Positions 8,086-16,189 of a stretch of DNA of 34,102 nucleotides are shown here, piece by piece; the first letter of the stretch is position 1; every line of letters begins with the position of its first letter. Under the pieces are notes generated by a model. That model did not search any database. It saw only the letters and a program-made list of their open reading frames with translations, and was not told the origin of the DNA. A program made the translations under genes and the position numbers. The stretch is from Chloroflexota bacterium (lineage in GTDB: Bacteria > Chloroflexota > Dormibacteria > Dormibacterales > Dormibacteraceae): contig VBIA01000170.1 of assembly GCA_005879985.1 (NCBI GenBank), positions 1-34,102 of the forward strand, read 5' to 3'.

Positions 8086-9153
8086 CTATGCGGTGACGCG
8101 CTGCCGCATCACTCTCTCATGCAGCTGGCCGCAAGCGGCGTCAGCCTCGCGCCCGCGCGTGTCCCGAACCGTGACGTTGAGCCCGCCGTCGACGAGCCGC
8201 TGCCTGAACTGCCGGATCGCATCGCGGGATGGCGCGTGGTACGGCGTGTCGTCGACGGGGTTGAAAGGGATGAGGTTGACGTGCGCAAGCTTGCCCTTGA
8301 GCAGAGCGCTCAACTCCTTCGCGTCGCGCGGCGTGTCGTTGACGCCCGCGAGCATCACCCACTCGTAGCTGACCCTGCGTCCCGACGTCTTCGCGTAGCC
8401 CTGCGCCGCGCCGATGAGGTCGCGCAGCGGGTACTTGCGGTTGATCGGCACCAGCACGTCGCGCAGCTCGTCGCGCGCCGCGTGCAGCGAGACCGCCAGA
8501 GTCACGGGCAGCTTCTCTGACGAGAGCTGCTCGATGCGCGGGATGACGCCGCTGGTCGACAGGACGATGCGACGCGGGCTGATTCCGAGGCGCTCGGAGT
8601 CCGACATTCTTCGCACCGACTCGATGACCGCGTTGTAGTTGAGGAACGGCTCGCCCATGCCCATGAAGACGACATGCGACAGACGCCTGCCCTCGTCCGC
8701 CAGCAGCCGCGCCGACGCGACCGCCTGCTCCTCGATCTCGTGTGCGCCGAGGTTGCGGCCGAACGGAAACTTGCCGGTGGCGCAGAACGGACACCCGACA
8801 GGGCAGCCCGCCTGCGACGAGATGCACAGCGTGCTGCGATCCGCATAGCGCATCACCACAGCCTCGACCGTATGTCCGCCGTCGAGCTCGTACAGCGTTT
8901 TGGTGGTCAGGCCGCTGTCCGCGTCGGTCCGCGCGACGGGCTTGAGCGAGCTCACGCGAAACGATGCCTCGAGCTCGGCGCGGAGCGGCCGCGGCACGTC
9001 GCGCATCTCGTCGAACGTCGCGGCGCCGCGCGCGGCCCAGGCCAGCACCTGGCGGCGCCGGTATGGGGCCGCGTCGTGCTCGGCGAACCACTGGTCGAGC
9101 TCAACCGGCGGCACCGACAGCAGGGCCACCTTCTCTTCGGTCATCGCCGTCAC
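8086..9153 (-). CDS. rlmN: 23S rRNA (adenine2503-C2)/tRNA methyltransferase RlmN
   Basis: 355 residues. Radical SAM enzyme that methylates C2 of A2503 in 23S rRNA and of A37 in some tRNAs. The cluster-binding CX3CX2C appears as CPVGCPFC, followed by GMGEPFLNYN, the SAM-region STSGVIPRI, AVSLHAARD, and VSYEWVMLAGVND. The C-terminal Cys that resolves the methyl intermediate is in DAACGQL; the other conserved Cys is also present. The ATG at 9151-9153 overlaps the upstream MBL gene's stop by 4 bp (ATGA type), and the TAG at 8086-8088 sits next to the start of the DUF72 frame. Identification is firm. Confidence 0.96.
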   Translation of the reverse strand: MTAMTEEKVALLSVPPVELDQWFAEHDAAPYRRRQVLAWAARGAATFDEMRDVPRPLRAELEASFRVSSLKPVARTDADSGLTTKTLYELDGGHTVEAVVMRYADRSTLCISSQAGCPVGCPFCATGKFPFGRNLGAHEIEEQAVASARLLADEGRRLSHVVFMGMGEPFLNYNAVIESVRRMSDSERLGISPRRIVLSTSGVIPRIEQLSSEKLPVTLAVSLHAARDELRDVLVPINRKYPLRDLIGAAQGYAKTSGRRVSYEWVMLAGVNDTPRDAKELSALLKGKLAHVNLIPFNPVDDTPYHAPSRDAIRQFRQRLVDGGLNVTVRDTRGREADAACGQLHERVMRQRVTA

Positions 9154-9920
9154 GATACGGATTCGAAGATATCCTCGGGCTGCGCGTGCCGGATGCGCAC
9201 CGAGCCCTCGTCGACCAGCTTCTGCAGATGCGCGCGCGTCGTCATCTCCGCCGCGCGCGTGAGCTCTTCGCCGAGCTCGGAGCCGTATACGCGCTTTGTC
9301 AGCTCGCTCAGCGTGCCCGCCCCGCGCGCGAGCGCCGCGCGCACCTGCGTCTCGCGGTCGAGGCGATGCGCGCGGTATTCCTCGAGCTTCGCGACCGCCT
9401 CGGTCACAGGGTCCCAGTGGCCCGGAAAGAGGATCGCGGGGTTGAGCGCGGCCAGTCGCGTCAGCGAACGCAGGTAAGCAGCCACGTCGCCCTCCGGGTA
9501 GGTGACCATCGAGCTGCCACGCCCAAGCACGAGATCGCCGGTGAACAGGGCACGGTCGGCGGGCAGCCAGAACGCCAGGTGGTCGGCGCTGTGGCCCGGC
9601 GTGTGCAGGGCGGTGATGTTCAGGTTGCCCGCCCGCACCACGTCCCCATCCGCGAGCTCGGGAAACCTGCGCACGGATGCGCGGTGCTTCGAGGCGACGC
9701 GCTCCGCCAGGGGCAGATGGTCAGGATGCGAGTGCGTCACGAGCACGACCGCGACGGTCGTTCCCTTCAGCGCACGGTCGATGGCCGCGAGATGCGCGTC
9801 ATCGTCCGGGCCGGGGTCGATGACGACCGTCACCGCTCCGGCTTCGATGAGCCACGTGTTGGTGCCAGGCCCCGTGTAAGGGCCGGGATTCGGCGCGACC
9901 ACGCGCCGTACTGACGACAT
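9150..9920 (-). CDS. MBL-fold metallohydrolase (LACTB2-like, with C-terminal winged helix)
   Basis: 256 residues. Metallo-beta-lactamase fold with all metal-binding motifs: HSHPDH (THSHPDHLPL), a second His in TPGHSADH, the bridging Asp in LFTGDLVLG, and the last His in LFPGHWDPV. After about residue 185 comes a helical, winged-helix-like segment (VRAALARGAGTLSELTKRVYG onward, then LQKLVDEGSVRI). This two-part layout is that of LACTB2-type proteins, several of which cut RNA; RNase activity here is inference. It lies 4 bp downstream of the kinase-like gene and overlaps rlmN, so an RNA-related role beside an RNA methylase is possible. Confidence 0.88.
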   Translation of the reverse strand: MSSVRRVVAPNPGPYTGPGTNTWLIEAGAVTVVIDPGPDDDAHLAAIDRALKGTTVAVVLVTHSHPDHLPLAERVASKHRASVRRFPELADGDVVRAGNLNITALHTPGHSADHLAFWLPADRALFTGDLVLGRGSSMVTYPEGDVAAYLRSLTRLAALNPAILFPGHWDPVTEAVAKLEEYRAHRLDRETQVRAALARGAGTLSELTKRVYGSELGEELTRAAEMTTRAHLQKLVDEGSVRIRHAQPEDIFESVS

Positions 9921-9924
9921 GGGG

Positions 9925-10680
9925 TTAGCGGCCTGCGTAAGCCGGGAGGTACACGTCCGCGCACCCGTCGGAGCCCACGTCCAGCCAGCCGTTGAGGTGC
10001 GTGTCGACGATGAGGCGGATCAAGGGCTCGCCCATCTCGGGCACCGGCAGTGGCGCCGGCTCGGGATCCGAGCACACGCTCACCTTCCACCAGGCGCCGA
10101 CCGCCTCCGCTGCCACCTGGAGGTTGCCGCCGCCAAGCCAGTCACGCAGCCGCGTGAAGGCCTCGACCAGCGCCGGCTCGGAGCCGAGCACCGCCGCATC
10201 GTCCGGCATGCGCCGCGTTGCGAAAGGCATCGCTCCGTTTAGCACGGCCCCGAGCACTACGCCTCGCGGGCGCTCCTTGGGAGCGTTGGCGGCCGCTTCG
10301 AGCGCGGCGGCGCGGCGGCCCACCTCCTGCGCCTGCTCGAACACGGTCTCCAGGAGCTCGGGCCGGCCGAACGCGGCCTGTCGCGCCGACTCCTGGAGCG
10401 CCAGCACGGCGGATCGGAGCTTGTGCCCGAGGCGTCCGACCAGGTGCGTGCGCTCTTCCTCTGCGAGACGGGCACCTATCTCGGCGCTGCGCCGCGCGGC
10501 GGCGAGCCCGCCGTGCTCAGCCCATCCCACAAGACGTCCCCCGAGCGCGAGCGGCTCCCACGGTCCGCCAGGCGGCGGGAACGCAGCGTCGGCCGGCCCG
10601 TGCCGTTTGCGGTCGGGCACCGATTCCATGCCGCCGCCGACCCGCACCCACATCAGCGATGCGGTGCGGGTCGCCGTCAC
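9925..10680 (-). CDS. Degenerate histidine-kinase-like protein (DHp-like domain, no ATP-binding boxes)
   Basis: 251 residues from a GTG at 10678-10680 that overlaps the kinase stop (GTGA). An internal ATG at 10651-10653 is the alternative start. The longer open frame upstream is antisense noise or an overlapping frame of the kinase. The first ~60 residues are Pro/Gly-rich. The central segment RTHLVGRLGHKLRSAVLAL resembles a HisKA H-box with a His-Lys-Leu-Arg core. The C-terminal half looks like a worn-down ATPase domain: LGSEPALVEAFTRLRDWL where an N-box should be, and LIRLIVDTHLNGWLDVGS where the G2 helix and following strand should be, but without N-box Asn residues or glycine-rich lids. 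It may be a dimerisation or phosphotransfer partner of the upstream kinase. No annotated family is recognised with certainty. Confidence 0.7.
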   Translation of the reverse strand: MTATRTASLMWVRVGGGMESVPDRKRHGPADAAFPPPGGPWEPLALGGRLVGWAEHGGLAAARRSAEIGARLAEEERTHLVGRLGHKLRSAVLALQESARQAAFGRPELLETVFEQAQEVGRRAAALEAAANAPKERPRGVVLGAVLNGAMPFATRRMPDDAAVLGSEPALVEAFTRLRDWLGGGNLQVAAEAVGAWWKVSVCSDPEPAPLPVPEMGEPLIRLIVDTHLNGWLDVGSDGCADVYLPAYAGR

Positions 10681-13600
10681 GTCTGAAATGCCGGCACCGT
10701 GAACTTGAAAGTTGTCCCTTCCCGATTGCTCGAGGCCACCCAGATGCGGCCCCCGAACGAGCGCTCCACGACCAGCCGGCACAGGTACAGTCCCAGGCCC
10801 AGGCCGCCTTGCGAGCGGTTGCGCCCCGCCGGCCCGGTTTTCTCGAACAGGTCCTGCAGGCTGCCAGGCGGAAGGCCGGATCCCCCGTCGGCGACCGTGA
10901 TCTCGAGCCACCCCGGGTCGATGGCGCGGGCCTTCACCTTCACCTGGCCCGATGTGTACTCGAGCGCGTTGCCGATCAGGTTGGTCAGCACCTGAAGCAG
11001 GTGCGTCGGTTCGCAGTAAGCGCGAGGCAGGTCGCCGTGCAGCTTCACATCCACCGCATCGATCCGGTCTGCATAACGGTGGGCGAGCACAGTTATCACA
11101 CCGTCCATCGCGGGCCTCAGCTCGATCGGCTCGGGGTTGGGCTCGAAGTGCTTGGTCTCGAGCTTGGCGATGATCAGCTGGCTCTCGACCAGGCTCAGCA
11201 GCCGGTCGGACGATTCGTACGCCTCCTGCAGCAGCTGGCGGCGGCCCTGGTTGTCGATGGTCTCGTCCCACTGCATGATGCCGGCGAGCGTCGTCTTCAT
11301 CGCGGCCGCCGGGCTGCGCACCTCATGGCCGATGGCGCGGAGCATCAGGTCTTTCGCCTCCAGCGCGAGGCGCTGCGCGGTCACGTCCTCGTGCAGCGTG
11401 AGGATTCCGGCGGGCTCGCCCTCGAGGCCCGGGATCTCGACGCGCCGCACGTGGACGATGCGGTTCGGATTCTTCATGCGCAGCTCGGCTGTTCCTTCGG
11501 CCTCGCCGTCCTCGCTGCGCTCCGCGCCGGCGGACGCGTAGATCTCGGCGAGCGTCTGGCCCGGCATGTCCGCGGCCTTCAACCGGTAGATGGCCTCGAC
11601 CTCCGGGTTCGCGTACACGATGCGGCCGTCGGCGTCCTCCAGCATCACGCCCACCGGCGAATGGCGGAGGATGGCCTGCATCATCCGGCGCTCGCGGTCG
11701 AGCTGGTCGACGAGCTCGAGCTGGCCCACGAGCACCCCGGCCTGGCCCGCGAGCACCCCGGCGAGCCTGCGTGTCTCGGACGCGCCGGCGGTCATGCGCG
11801 CCACGAGCAGCCCCGCGAGCCGCCCTTCCACCTGGATCGGAATCGCGAACGCGTCAGGTGGCGATCCAAGCAGATCGAGCAGCGCGCGCATGCGCCGGCT
11901 GCCCGTCGGGGAGACCAGGAGCCGCAGCAGCTCGGTGCTGTCGGTGACCGGGACCGCGGGCGGCTCGTCGCTGTCCGGCGAGCGGCGAACGAGGTGGCTG
12001 TCCTCGAGCAGCCACAGCGCGCCGTGCGTTGCGGCAAGGGCGCGCTCCACGAGGCGCCCCATCTCCGCCCGCGCTCGTTCGGGCTGCGTCGGGTCGAGCT
12101 CGGTGAACGCGGCCACCGCCTCGAGCGTGCGGATCCGGCCGCGCGTCTCGGCGACCAGTCGCGAGTTCTCGATGGCGACCGCGGCGTGGCGCGCGAAGTC
12201 GAGCGCGGCGGTGGTCGGCTCGGCCACCACTGTCGTGGCGTGGAGCGCACCGATCGCGCCGACCAGGCGGTCGCCGTACCAGAGCGGGATGAGGCTCCAG
12301 CCCTGCTCGCCCGCCGTGCCCGAAAGCACGCCCGTCGGTGCGTCGCGCCACGTCTCTTCCGAGTTCAGGCCCGCCCACGCGAGCACGCTCTCTGCCGCAG
12401 GATCGCCGCTGCCGCGCGTCGCGCTGATGCGACCCTCTGTGTCGAAGGCCCAGCACACGACCCCTGCGCTCTCGAGCATCGTGCGCGCCTGGTCGGCGAT
12501 GTTCGCGACCACGCTCATCAGCTCGTGGCCTGCGAGCGCAGCCAGCTCCTGGATGCGCACCGACTGCGCGAGCGCGAGCTCGTTCGCGTGGTGCAGGCGC
12601 ATGGTCCGCAGCGCGATGCCGACGACGGTCGCAGCGGCCTCGAGCAGTTTCAGATGGTCGAGCAGGAAGCGCCCGCCGTCGGTGCGGAGCGCCGCCATGC
12701 CGCCGACGACGCGTTCGCCCTGCATGATAGGCACCCACACGACGTGGCTCGGTGAGCGCGAGAAGATGAATTGGCCAACCGGGCCCCTCATCTCCTCCTC
12801 GTTCTCCAGCTCCGCCTCTGCGACCGTGCCGCCCGTCTCGATCAGCCGCCGGAAGAAGGGCGCGTCGGCCAGAGCGGCGGGACCGAGGTAGCCGGTCGGG
12901 GCGTCGCGCTCGCCGGTGAAGCCGACGACGTTGCCGGCGACGTCGAGGTACGCGAGCAGCATGTGCGAGGCCTCGATGTAGCGGCCAGCCGCGTCGAAGA
13001 TCGCTTCCGCGAGCTGGCGCTCGTCAGAAGCGCGCGCCACCCCCAGCTCGAGCACGTGCAGGCGCTCGAGTCGCGCGCGCTCGGTCTGCGCCTGCGCGAA
13101 GTGCTCCGCGTTGGCAAGCGCCAGGGTCACGTGCGGCGCGAGGTCCTGCAGCAGCTGCACATGCCAGTCGCTGAACGCCTCCTCGTGATACGACTGCAGC
13201 GAGAGCATCGCGGTGATGCTGTCGCCGCTGACGACCGGCACCCACACAAACGATCGCGACACGTGCGGCTGCTCTCCAGGCGGACCTGACACGAAAACGG
13301 CCGCGCCGTGACCGACCGTCCAGCGCTCGCGCTCCAGCCCGCCGCGCTCGAACGAGCTCGCCCACGGAGAGTTGCGCACCAGCACCGGCCGGCCGGACTC
13401 GTACGCCTCGCGTGAGGGACCGGTGACGGCAAGCGCGACCGGAGGCACGATCTCCTCGACGCCGGCGACGTACTGGTAGCCCTCGGCGACCGGACCCTGC
13501 TGGGACTCGGTGATGCTGGCCAGGATGAAGCCGTCGAAGTCGAGGAACGCCGCCAGCTCCTCGCGCAGCGTGCGCATGATGGACCAGCGGTCGAGGCTCG

Positions 13601-14288
13601 ACGCGAGGCGGCGGCCGATCGAGTTGACGAGCTCGAGCCTTCGCCGCTGCTCCTGGATGGCTTCGTAGCTGCGCGCGTTGCCGAGCGCCAGCGTCACCTC
13701 GTCGGCGACAAGCTCGAGGAACGCGGCCGTCGACTCCTCATAGGCGTACGACTCCCTGCTCGTGATGCCGAGGGCACCGCGCACCGAGCCGCCTTCTTTC
13801 AACGGTACCCACAGCTGCGATTCGGGCTCGTGGGTGATCAGGGCTTCGGCCGTGCTGATGACCTGTCGCGGCGGCGCCATCTGCGCCGCCCGCATGGCGA
13901 TGAGCCGCGACGTCGGTGCGGCGTCGGACTGGACGTGAAAGAGCCGCGCTCGGTCGCTGCGCTCGGGCAGCAGCGACACCATCTTCAGCTCGTCCACCGG
14001 CAGCAGCTCTCTCAGCGTGGCACGCAGCGAGGACAGGATGCTCGCCTCGTCCAGGCTGGCGGCGATCGCACGGCCGATGGCGTTGAGGGCCTCGAGGCGG
14101 CGCGCCTGGTTGCGGGTCAGCTCGTTCAGGGAGGCGTTGGCGAGCACCACGCCAAGGCGGCGATGGATGCTCTCCAGGAACGAGATCTCGGAGGCCGGCA
14201 CCCGCCGGTTGCGGTACGACTGGTAGATCACCGCGCCGATCAACCGGCCCTGGGACGACTGCACTCTGGGCCGCGTAGTTCGGCGCAA
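10677..14288 (-). CDS. Multi-GAF, PAS sensor histidine kinase (main part, 5' end in another frame)
   Basis: The 1203-residue frame ends at TGA 10677-10679. It contains the tail of one GAF domain and about five further GAF-like repeats in tandem (roughly residues 65-870), a PAS domain (RHSPVGVMLEDADGRIVYANPE, about 885-970), HisKA with phospho-acceptor His near 988 (RAIGHEVRSPAA), and HATPase with N-box NLIGNALEY, G1 VADGGSGLPPG and G2 GGLGLGLYLC. No membrane segment is seen, so it is a cytoplasmic sensor. The frame's first start is a TTG at 14286-14288 in the middle of a GAF domain whose first half continues in another frame up to 14631. I take this as one gene broken by a one-base indel. It is divergent from a receiver protein (14726) and overlaps the kinase-like gene downstream. 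Ligands are unknown. Confidence 0.85.
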   Translation of the reverse strand: MRRTTRPRVQSSQGRLIGAVIYQSYRNRRVPASEISFLESIHRRLGVVLANASLNELTRNQARRLEALNAIGRAIAASLDEASILSSLRATLRELLPVDELKMVSLLPERSDRARLFHVQSDAAPTSRLIAMRAAQMAPPRQVISTAEALITHEPESQLWVPLKEGGSVRGALGITSRESYAYEESTAAFLELVADEVTLALGNARSYEAIQEQRRRLELVNSIGRRLASSLDRWSIMRTLREELAAFLDFDGFILASITESQQGPVAEGYQYVAGVEEIVPPVALAVTGPSREAYESGRPVLVRNSPWASSFERGGLERERWTVGHGAAVFVSGPPGEQPHVSRSFVWVPVVSGDSITAMLSLQSYHEEAFSDWHVQLLQDLAPHVTLALANAEHFAQAQTERARLERLHVLELGVARASDERQLAEAIFDAAGRYIEASHMLLAYLDVAGNVVGFTGERDAPTGYLGPAALADAPFFRRLIETGGTVAEAELENEEEMRGPVGQFIFSRSPSHVVWVPIMQGERVVGGMAALRTDGGRFLLDHLKLLEAAATVVGIALRTMRLHHANELALAQSVRIQELAALAGHELMSVVANIADQARTMLESAGVVCWAFDTEGRISATRGSGDPAAESVLAWAGLNSEETWRDAPTGVLSGTAGEQGWSLIPLWYGDRLVGAIGALHATTVVAEPTTAALDFARHAAVAIENSRLVAETRGRIRTLEAVAAFTELDPTQPERARAEMGRLVERALAATHGALWLLEDSHLVRRSPDSDEPPAVPVTDSTELLRLLVSPTGSRRMRALLDLLGSPPDAFAIPIQVEGRLAGLLVARMTAGASETRRLAGVLAGQAGVLVGQLELVDQLDRERRMMQAILRHSPVGVMLEDADGRIVYANPEVEAIYRLKAADMPGQTLAEIYASAGAERSEDGEAEGTAELRMKNPNRIVHVRRVEIPGLEGEPAGILTLHEDVTAQRLALEAKDLMLRAIGHEVRSPAAAMKTTLAGIMQWDETIDNQGRRQLLQEAYESSDRLLSLVESQLIIAKLETKHFEPNPEPIELRPAMDGVITVLAHRYADRIDAVDVKLHGDLPRAYCEPTHLLQVLTNLIGNALEYTSGQVKVKARAIDPGWLEITVADGGSGLPPGSLQDLFEKTGPAGRNRSQGGLGLGLYLCRLVVERSFGGRIWVASSNREGTTFKFTVPAFQT

Positions 14289-14631
14289 ACACCGAGTCGC
14301 TGAGCGGGCGCCTGCGCAGGTCCTGCAGCACGCCGGAGTCGACGGGGACCGAGTGGTACCAGCCCTCGCGCTCCAACACGTGGAGCAGAACCACGTCGTA
14401 TCCGAAGACCGGGTGCAGCCCCCGGTAGAGCACCTGAACGATGTCCGCCTCGGTTGCGCACGTGCTTAGCTCGTGCGTGAGCGCGGCGGGGCTCGAGCGG
14501 GGCGATACGTTCTTGGCCCGCTGGCCATTGGCAGCGGCGCCGTTCGACTTCGACTTCACGCGCGGCAGGTCAGCCTTGGCGGAGAGTCGCGCCGGTCTGT
14601 GCGCACGTCGTGCTGGAGTCGCCATGGGCAC
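14252..14631 (-). pseudogene. 5' fragment of the multi-GAF histidine kinase (frameshifted)
   Basis: A basic N-terminus (MATPARRAHRPARLSAK) and the first half of a GAF domain (LTHELSTCATEADIVQVLYRG, then VFGYDVVLLHV and SDSVFAPNYAAQSAVV) are read from GTG 14629-14631 or ATG 14623-14625. The continuation GRLIGAVIYQSYRNRRVP is in a different frame. Removing one base from the GGG run at 14252-14254 gives NYAAQSAVVQGRLIGAVIYQS, a smooth GAF sequence. It also joins both parts into a 1317-residue kinase (10677-14631). This fits a sequencing or assembly indel in a short homopolymer, or a genuine frameshift mutation. No Shine-Dalgarno is visible before either start. Confidence 0.75.
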
Positions 14632-14725
14632 AGATATACTGCGCCTAGTGGCCCGCCCCCGAAGTTCCTTGCATCTTCGCGGCCGCGGCGGCCGAATCCC
14701 TCAGGTGAGGCGCTAGGGACCTCAC

Positions 14726-15163
14726 TTGCCCTTCACCGCCCCCAAGCCAATCTCTCCAGCGCCGGACGACCTGCGGGGGGCGAAAGTGCTGGTGGTCGAC
14801 GACGAGCGGTCGTGGCGCGTGATCCTCGAAACCGACCTGCGCATGATCGGCTACAAGGTCAGCATGGCCGAGGATGCCGACCAGGCGCTCGAGCGGGCTG
14901 GAGCGGAGAGCCCGGAGGTCGCGATCATTGACCTGATGCTGCCCGAGCCCATGGACGGCTGGGGGCTTCTGAACGCGCTGCGGACGCGCGGCCAGAAGCT
15001 GCCGGTGATCTTCTACACCGCGTACCCGGTCTTCCCGTCGGGCACGGACGATCCGGATGTCGTTGGTTACATGAGCAAGGCCGTCGACCGAGCCGACCTT
15101 TATGCCCTGCTCCCGGCGGCCATCCGGCGCTCACGCGAGCGCCGGTTGAACGGAAGCCCCTAG
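14726..15163 (+). CDS. Receiver-only response regulator
   Basis: 145 residues, essentially one REC domain. Visible are the acidic pair Asp25-Asp26 (VLVVDDERSW), the phospho-acceptor Asp69 (VAIIDLMLPEP), the switch Thr98 (VIFYTAY), and Lys118 (GYMSKAVD). No output domain follows, only a short basic tail, so it probably passes phosphate on or acts through protein contact. The start is TTG at 14726-14728, supported by AGGGA at 14715-14719 with six bases spacing; no ATG precedes the domain. It is divergent from the large histidine kinase across a 94-bp gap, making that kinase its most likely partner. Pairing is inferred from position. Confidence 0.88.
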   Translation: MPFTAPKPISPAPDDLRGAKVLVVDDERSWRVILETDLRMIGYKVSMAEDADQALERAGAESPEVAIIDLMLPEPMDGWGLLNALRTRGQKLPVIFYTAYPVFPSGTDDPDVVGYMSKAVDRADLYALLPAAIRRSRERRLNGSP

Positions 15164-15167
15164 CTGG

Positions 15168-15281
15168 TTACCAGTACCACCCCAACCAGATGTCGAACCA
15201 GCCGGCGCCAGACGCGATCGCGAGCGTCGCGACAACCCCCAGCGCCAAGGCACCCCGGACAACCTTGACTTGCCACGTCAT
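15168..15281 (-). CDS. Small hydrophobic peptide (37 aa), previously hidden small ORF
   Basis: An ATG at 15279-15281 opens 37 codons ending in TAA at 15168-15170. The peptide begins MTWQVKVVRGALALGVVATL and ends GWFDIWLGWYW. Its layout is a short positive N-region, a hydrophobic stretch of about 15 residues, then a Trp-rich tail (five Trp in all). It looks like a single-span membrane peptide or an uncleaved signal-like peptide. Coding is supported by a very strong Shine-Dalgarno, GAAGGGGTGA, at 15287-15296 with five bases spacing, far better than most genes nearby. The ORF lies convergent to the response regulator ending at 15163. An AT-rich region upstream could hold its promoter. Function is unknown. 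Confidence 0.7.
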   Translation of the reverse strand: MTWQVKVVRGALALGVVATLAIASGAGWFDIWLGWYW

Positions 15282-15339
15282 CGAATTCACCCCTTCGAAA
15301 TTCCCGAAATAACCAGGCCCGGAAGTGAGTATGCTCCGG

Positions 15340-15394
15340 GACGGTCGAATTTAAGTATTTGCACCACGTGAATAATCGTTAAGATTCATGTAGG
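15340..15394. promoter_or_regulatory. AT-rich bidirectional promoter region
   Basis: This 55-bp stretch is markedly AT-rich compared with its surroundings and lies between the small peptide (minus) and the response regulator (plus). On the plus strand TTGCAC at 15359-15364 and TAAGAT at 15380-15385 could be -35 and -10 elements; the 15-bp spacing is short, and the -10 lies nine bases from the ATG. The ends GAATTTAAG (15347-15355) and TTAAGATTC (15379-15387) form an imperfect inverted repeat around a CACGTG core, which may be a regulator site. Assignment is by eye only. Confidence 0.4.
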
Positions 15395-16189
15395 ATGGCC
15401 TTGGAAAAACGCAGGGTAAGAGGTTCGACGCGCGGAACTCGGGAGGCGAGGCTTCCGCCCCTGCCCCCGGGGCTGGAGGTCTACCGGCCGCCTGAGGTCC
15501 TGGGGTCGGCCGTGCTGGTCGTGGAGGACGAGTCGGCGATGCAGCAGCAGCTGCGCATCGACCTCCAGGATCTCGGCTATCGCGCTCTGGTTTCCTCGTC
15601 TGCGCCCGACGCCATGGCGCTGCTCGAGCAGGAGCGCGTCGCCGGCATCCTGCTCGACCTCGTGCTCGATGAAGGCGAAGACTCGGGCTTCGATCTGCTG
15701 ACGTGGATCCGCGGCCGTCATCCCGGGCTTCCGGTCATCGTGCTGTCCGCGGCGCAGGTCAACTCGGCCGCCATCCGCAAGGCCTACGAGCTGGGCGCCA
15801 GCTCGTATTTCGTGAAGGGCAACGTGCCGATGGCGCACATTTACTCCGACCTCGCCGCGCGTCTCATCGAGCGCGGCACCGGGCGGCCGGGGACGTACAA
15901 CTTCGGACGCGTGGAGTTCGATCCGACGCGACGCACGGTCCGCACCGCGAGCGGCGAGGTAAGGCTCACGCCCCAGCAGCCGGCGCTGGTGCTGCACCTG
16001 GCGCAAGGCTCCAAGCCCGCCACCGCGCGCGACCTCATCGAGGCCGGGCTGTTCCGCACCGACGCCGCTCATTCCACCGTGCACTCCGCGATGCTCACCC
16101 TGCGCCGGCGTCTCGACGAGCTCGAGCCCGGGCTTGGCACCGGGTTGCTGCAAGCGTCGGCCCGCGGCTATAGCCTGGTTCGAGTCTGA
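15395..16189 (+). CDS. Response regulator with OmpR-type winged-helix output
   Basis: 264 residues. After a basic, Pro-rich extension of about 36 residues comes a REC domain (acidic pair Glu44-Asp45 in VLVVEDESAM, phospho-acceptor Asp88 in GILLDLVLDEG, Ser118, Lys141 in SYFVKGN). An OmpR/PhoB-type DNA-binding domain follows (about 165-264): NFGRVEFDPTRRTVRTASG, VRLTPQQPALVLHLA, and the recognition-helix end MLTLRRRLDELEPG with the final wing ARGYSLVRV. It should be a phosphorylation-controlled transcription factor. No kinase lies on the same strand; the large kinase at 10677-14631 is the nearest. The TGA overlaps the ATG of the M20 hydrolase by one base, so the two are co-translated. Confidence 0.85.
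   Translation: MALEKRRVRGSTRGTREARLPPLPPGLEVYRPPEVLGSAVLVVEDESAMQQQLRIDLQDLGYRALVSSSAPDAMALLEQERVAGILLDLVLDEGEDSGFDLLTWIRGRHPGLPVIVLSAAQVNSAAIRKAYELGASSYFVKGNVPMAHIYSDLAARLIERGTGRPGTYNFGRVEFDPTRRTVRTASGEVRLTPQQPALVLHLAQGSKPATARDLIEAGLFRTDAAHSTVHSAMLTLRRRLDELEPGLGTGLLQASARGYSLVRV

Noticed and set aside
10218-12755. 845-codon open frame on the plus strand opposite the large histidine kinase
   Set aside because: Arg/His/Ala-rich, no domain-like sequence, and exactly antisense to a kinase with clear motifs. It is a by-product of high GC at third codon positions.
14685-14705. GCGGCCGCGGCGGCC palindromic run between the kinase and receiver genes
   Set aside because: Simple GC-rich self-complementary sequence with no flanking T-run or half-site spacing; could not be told from background.
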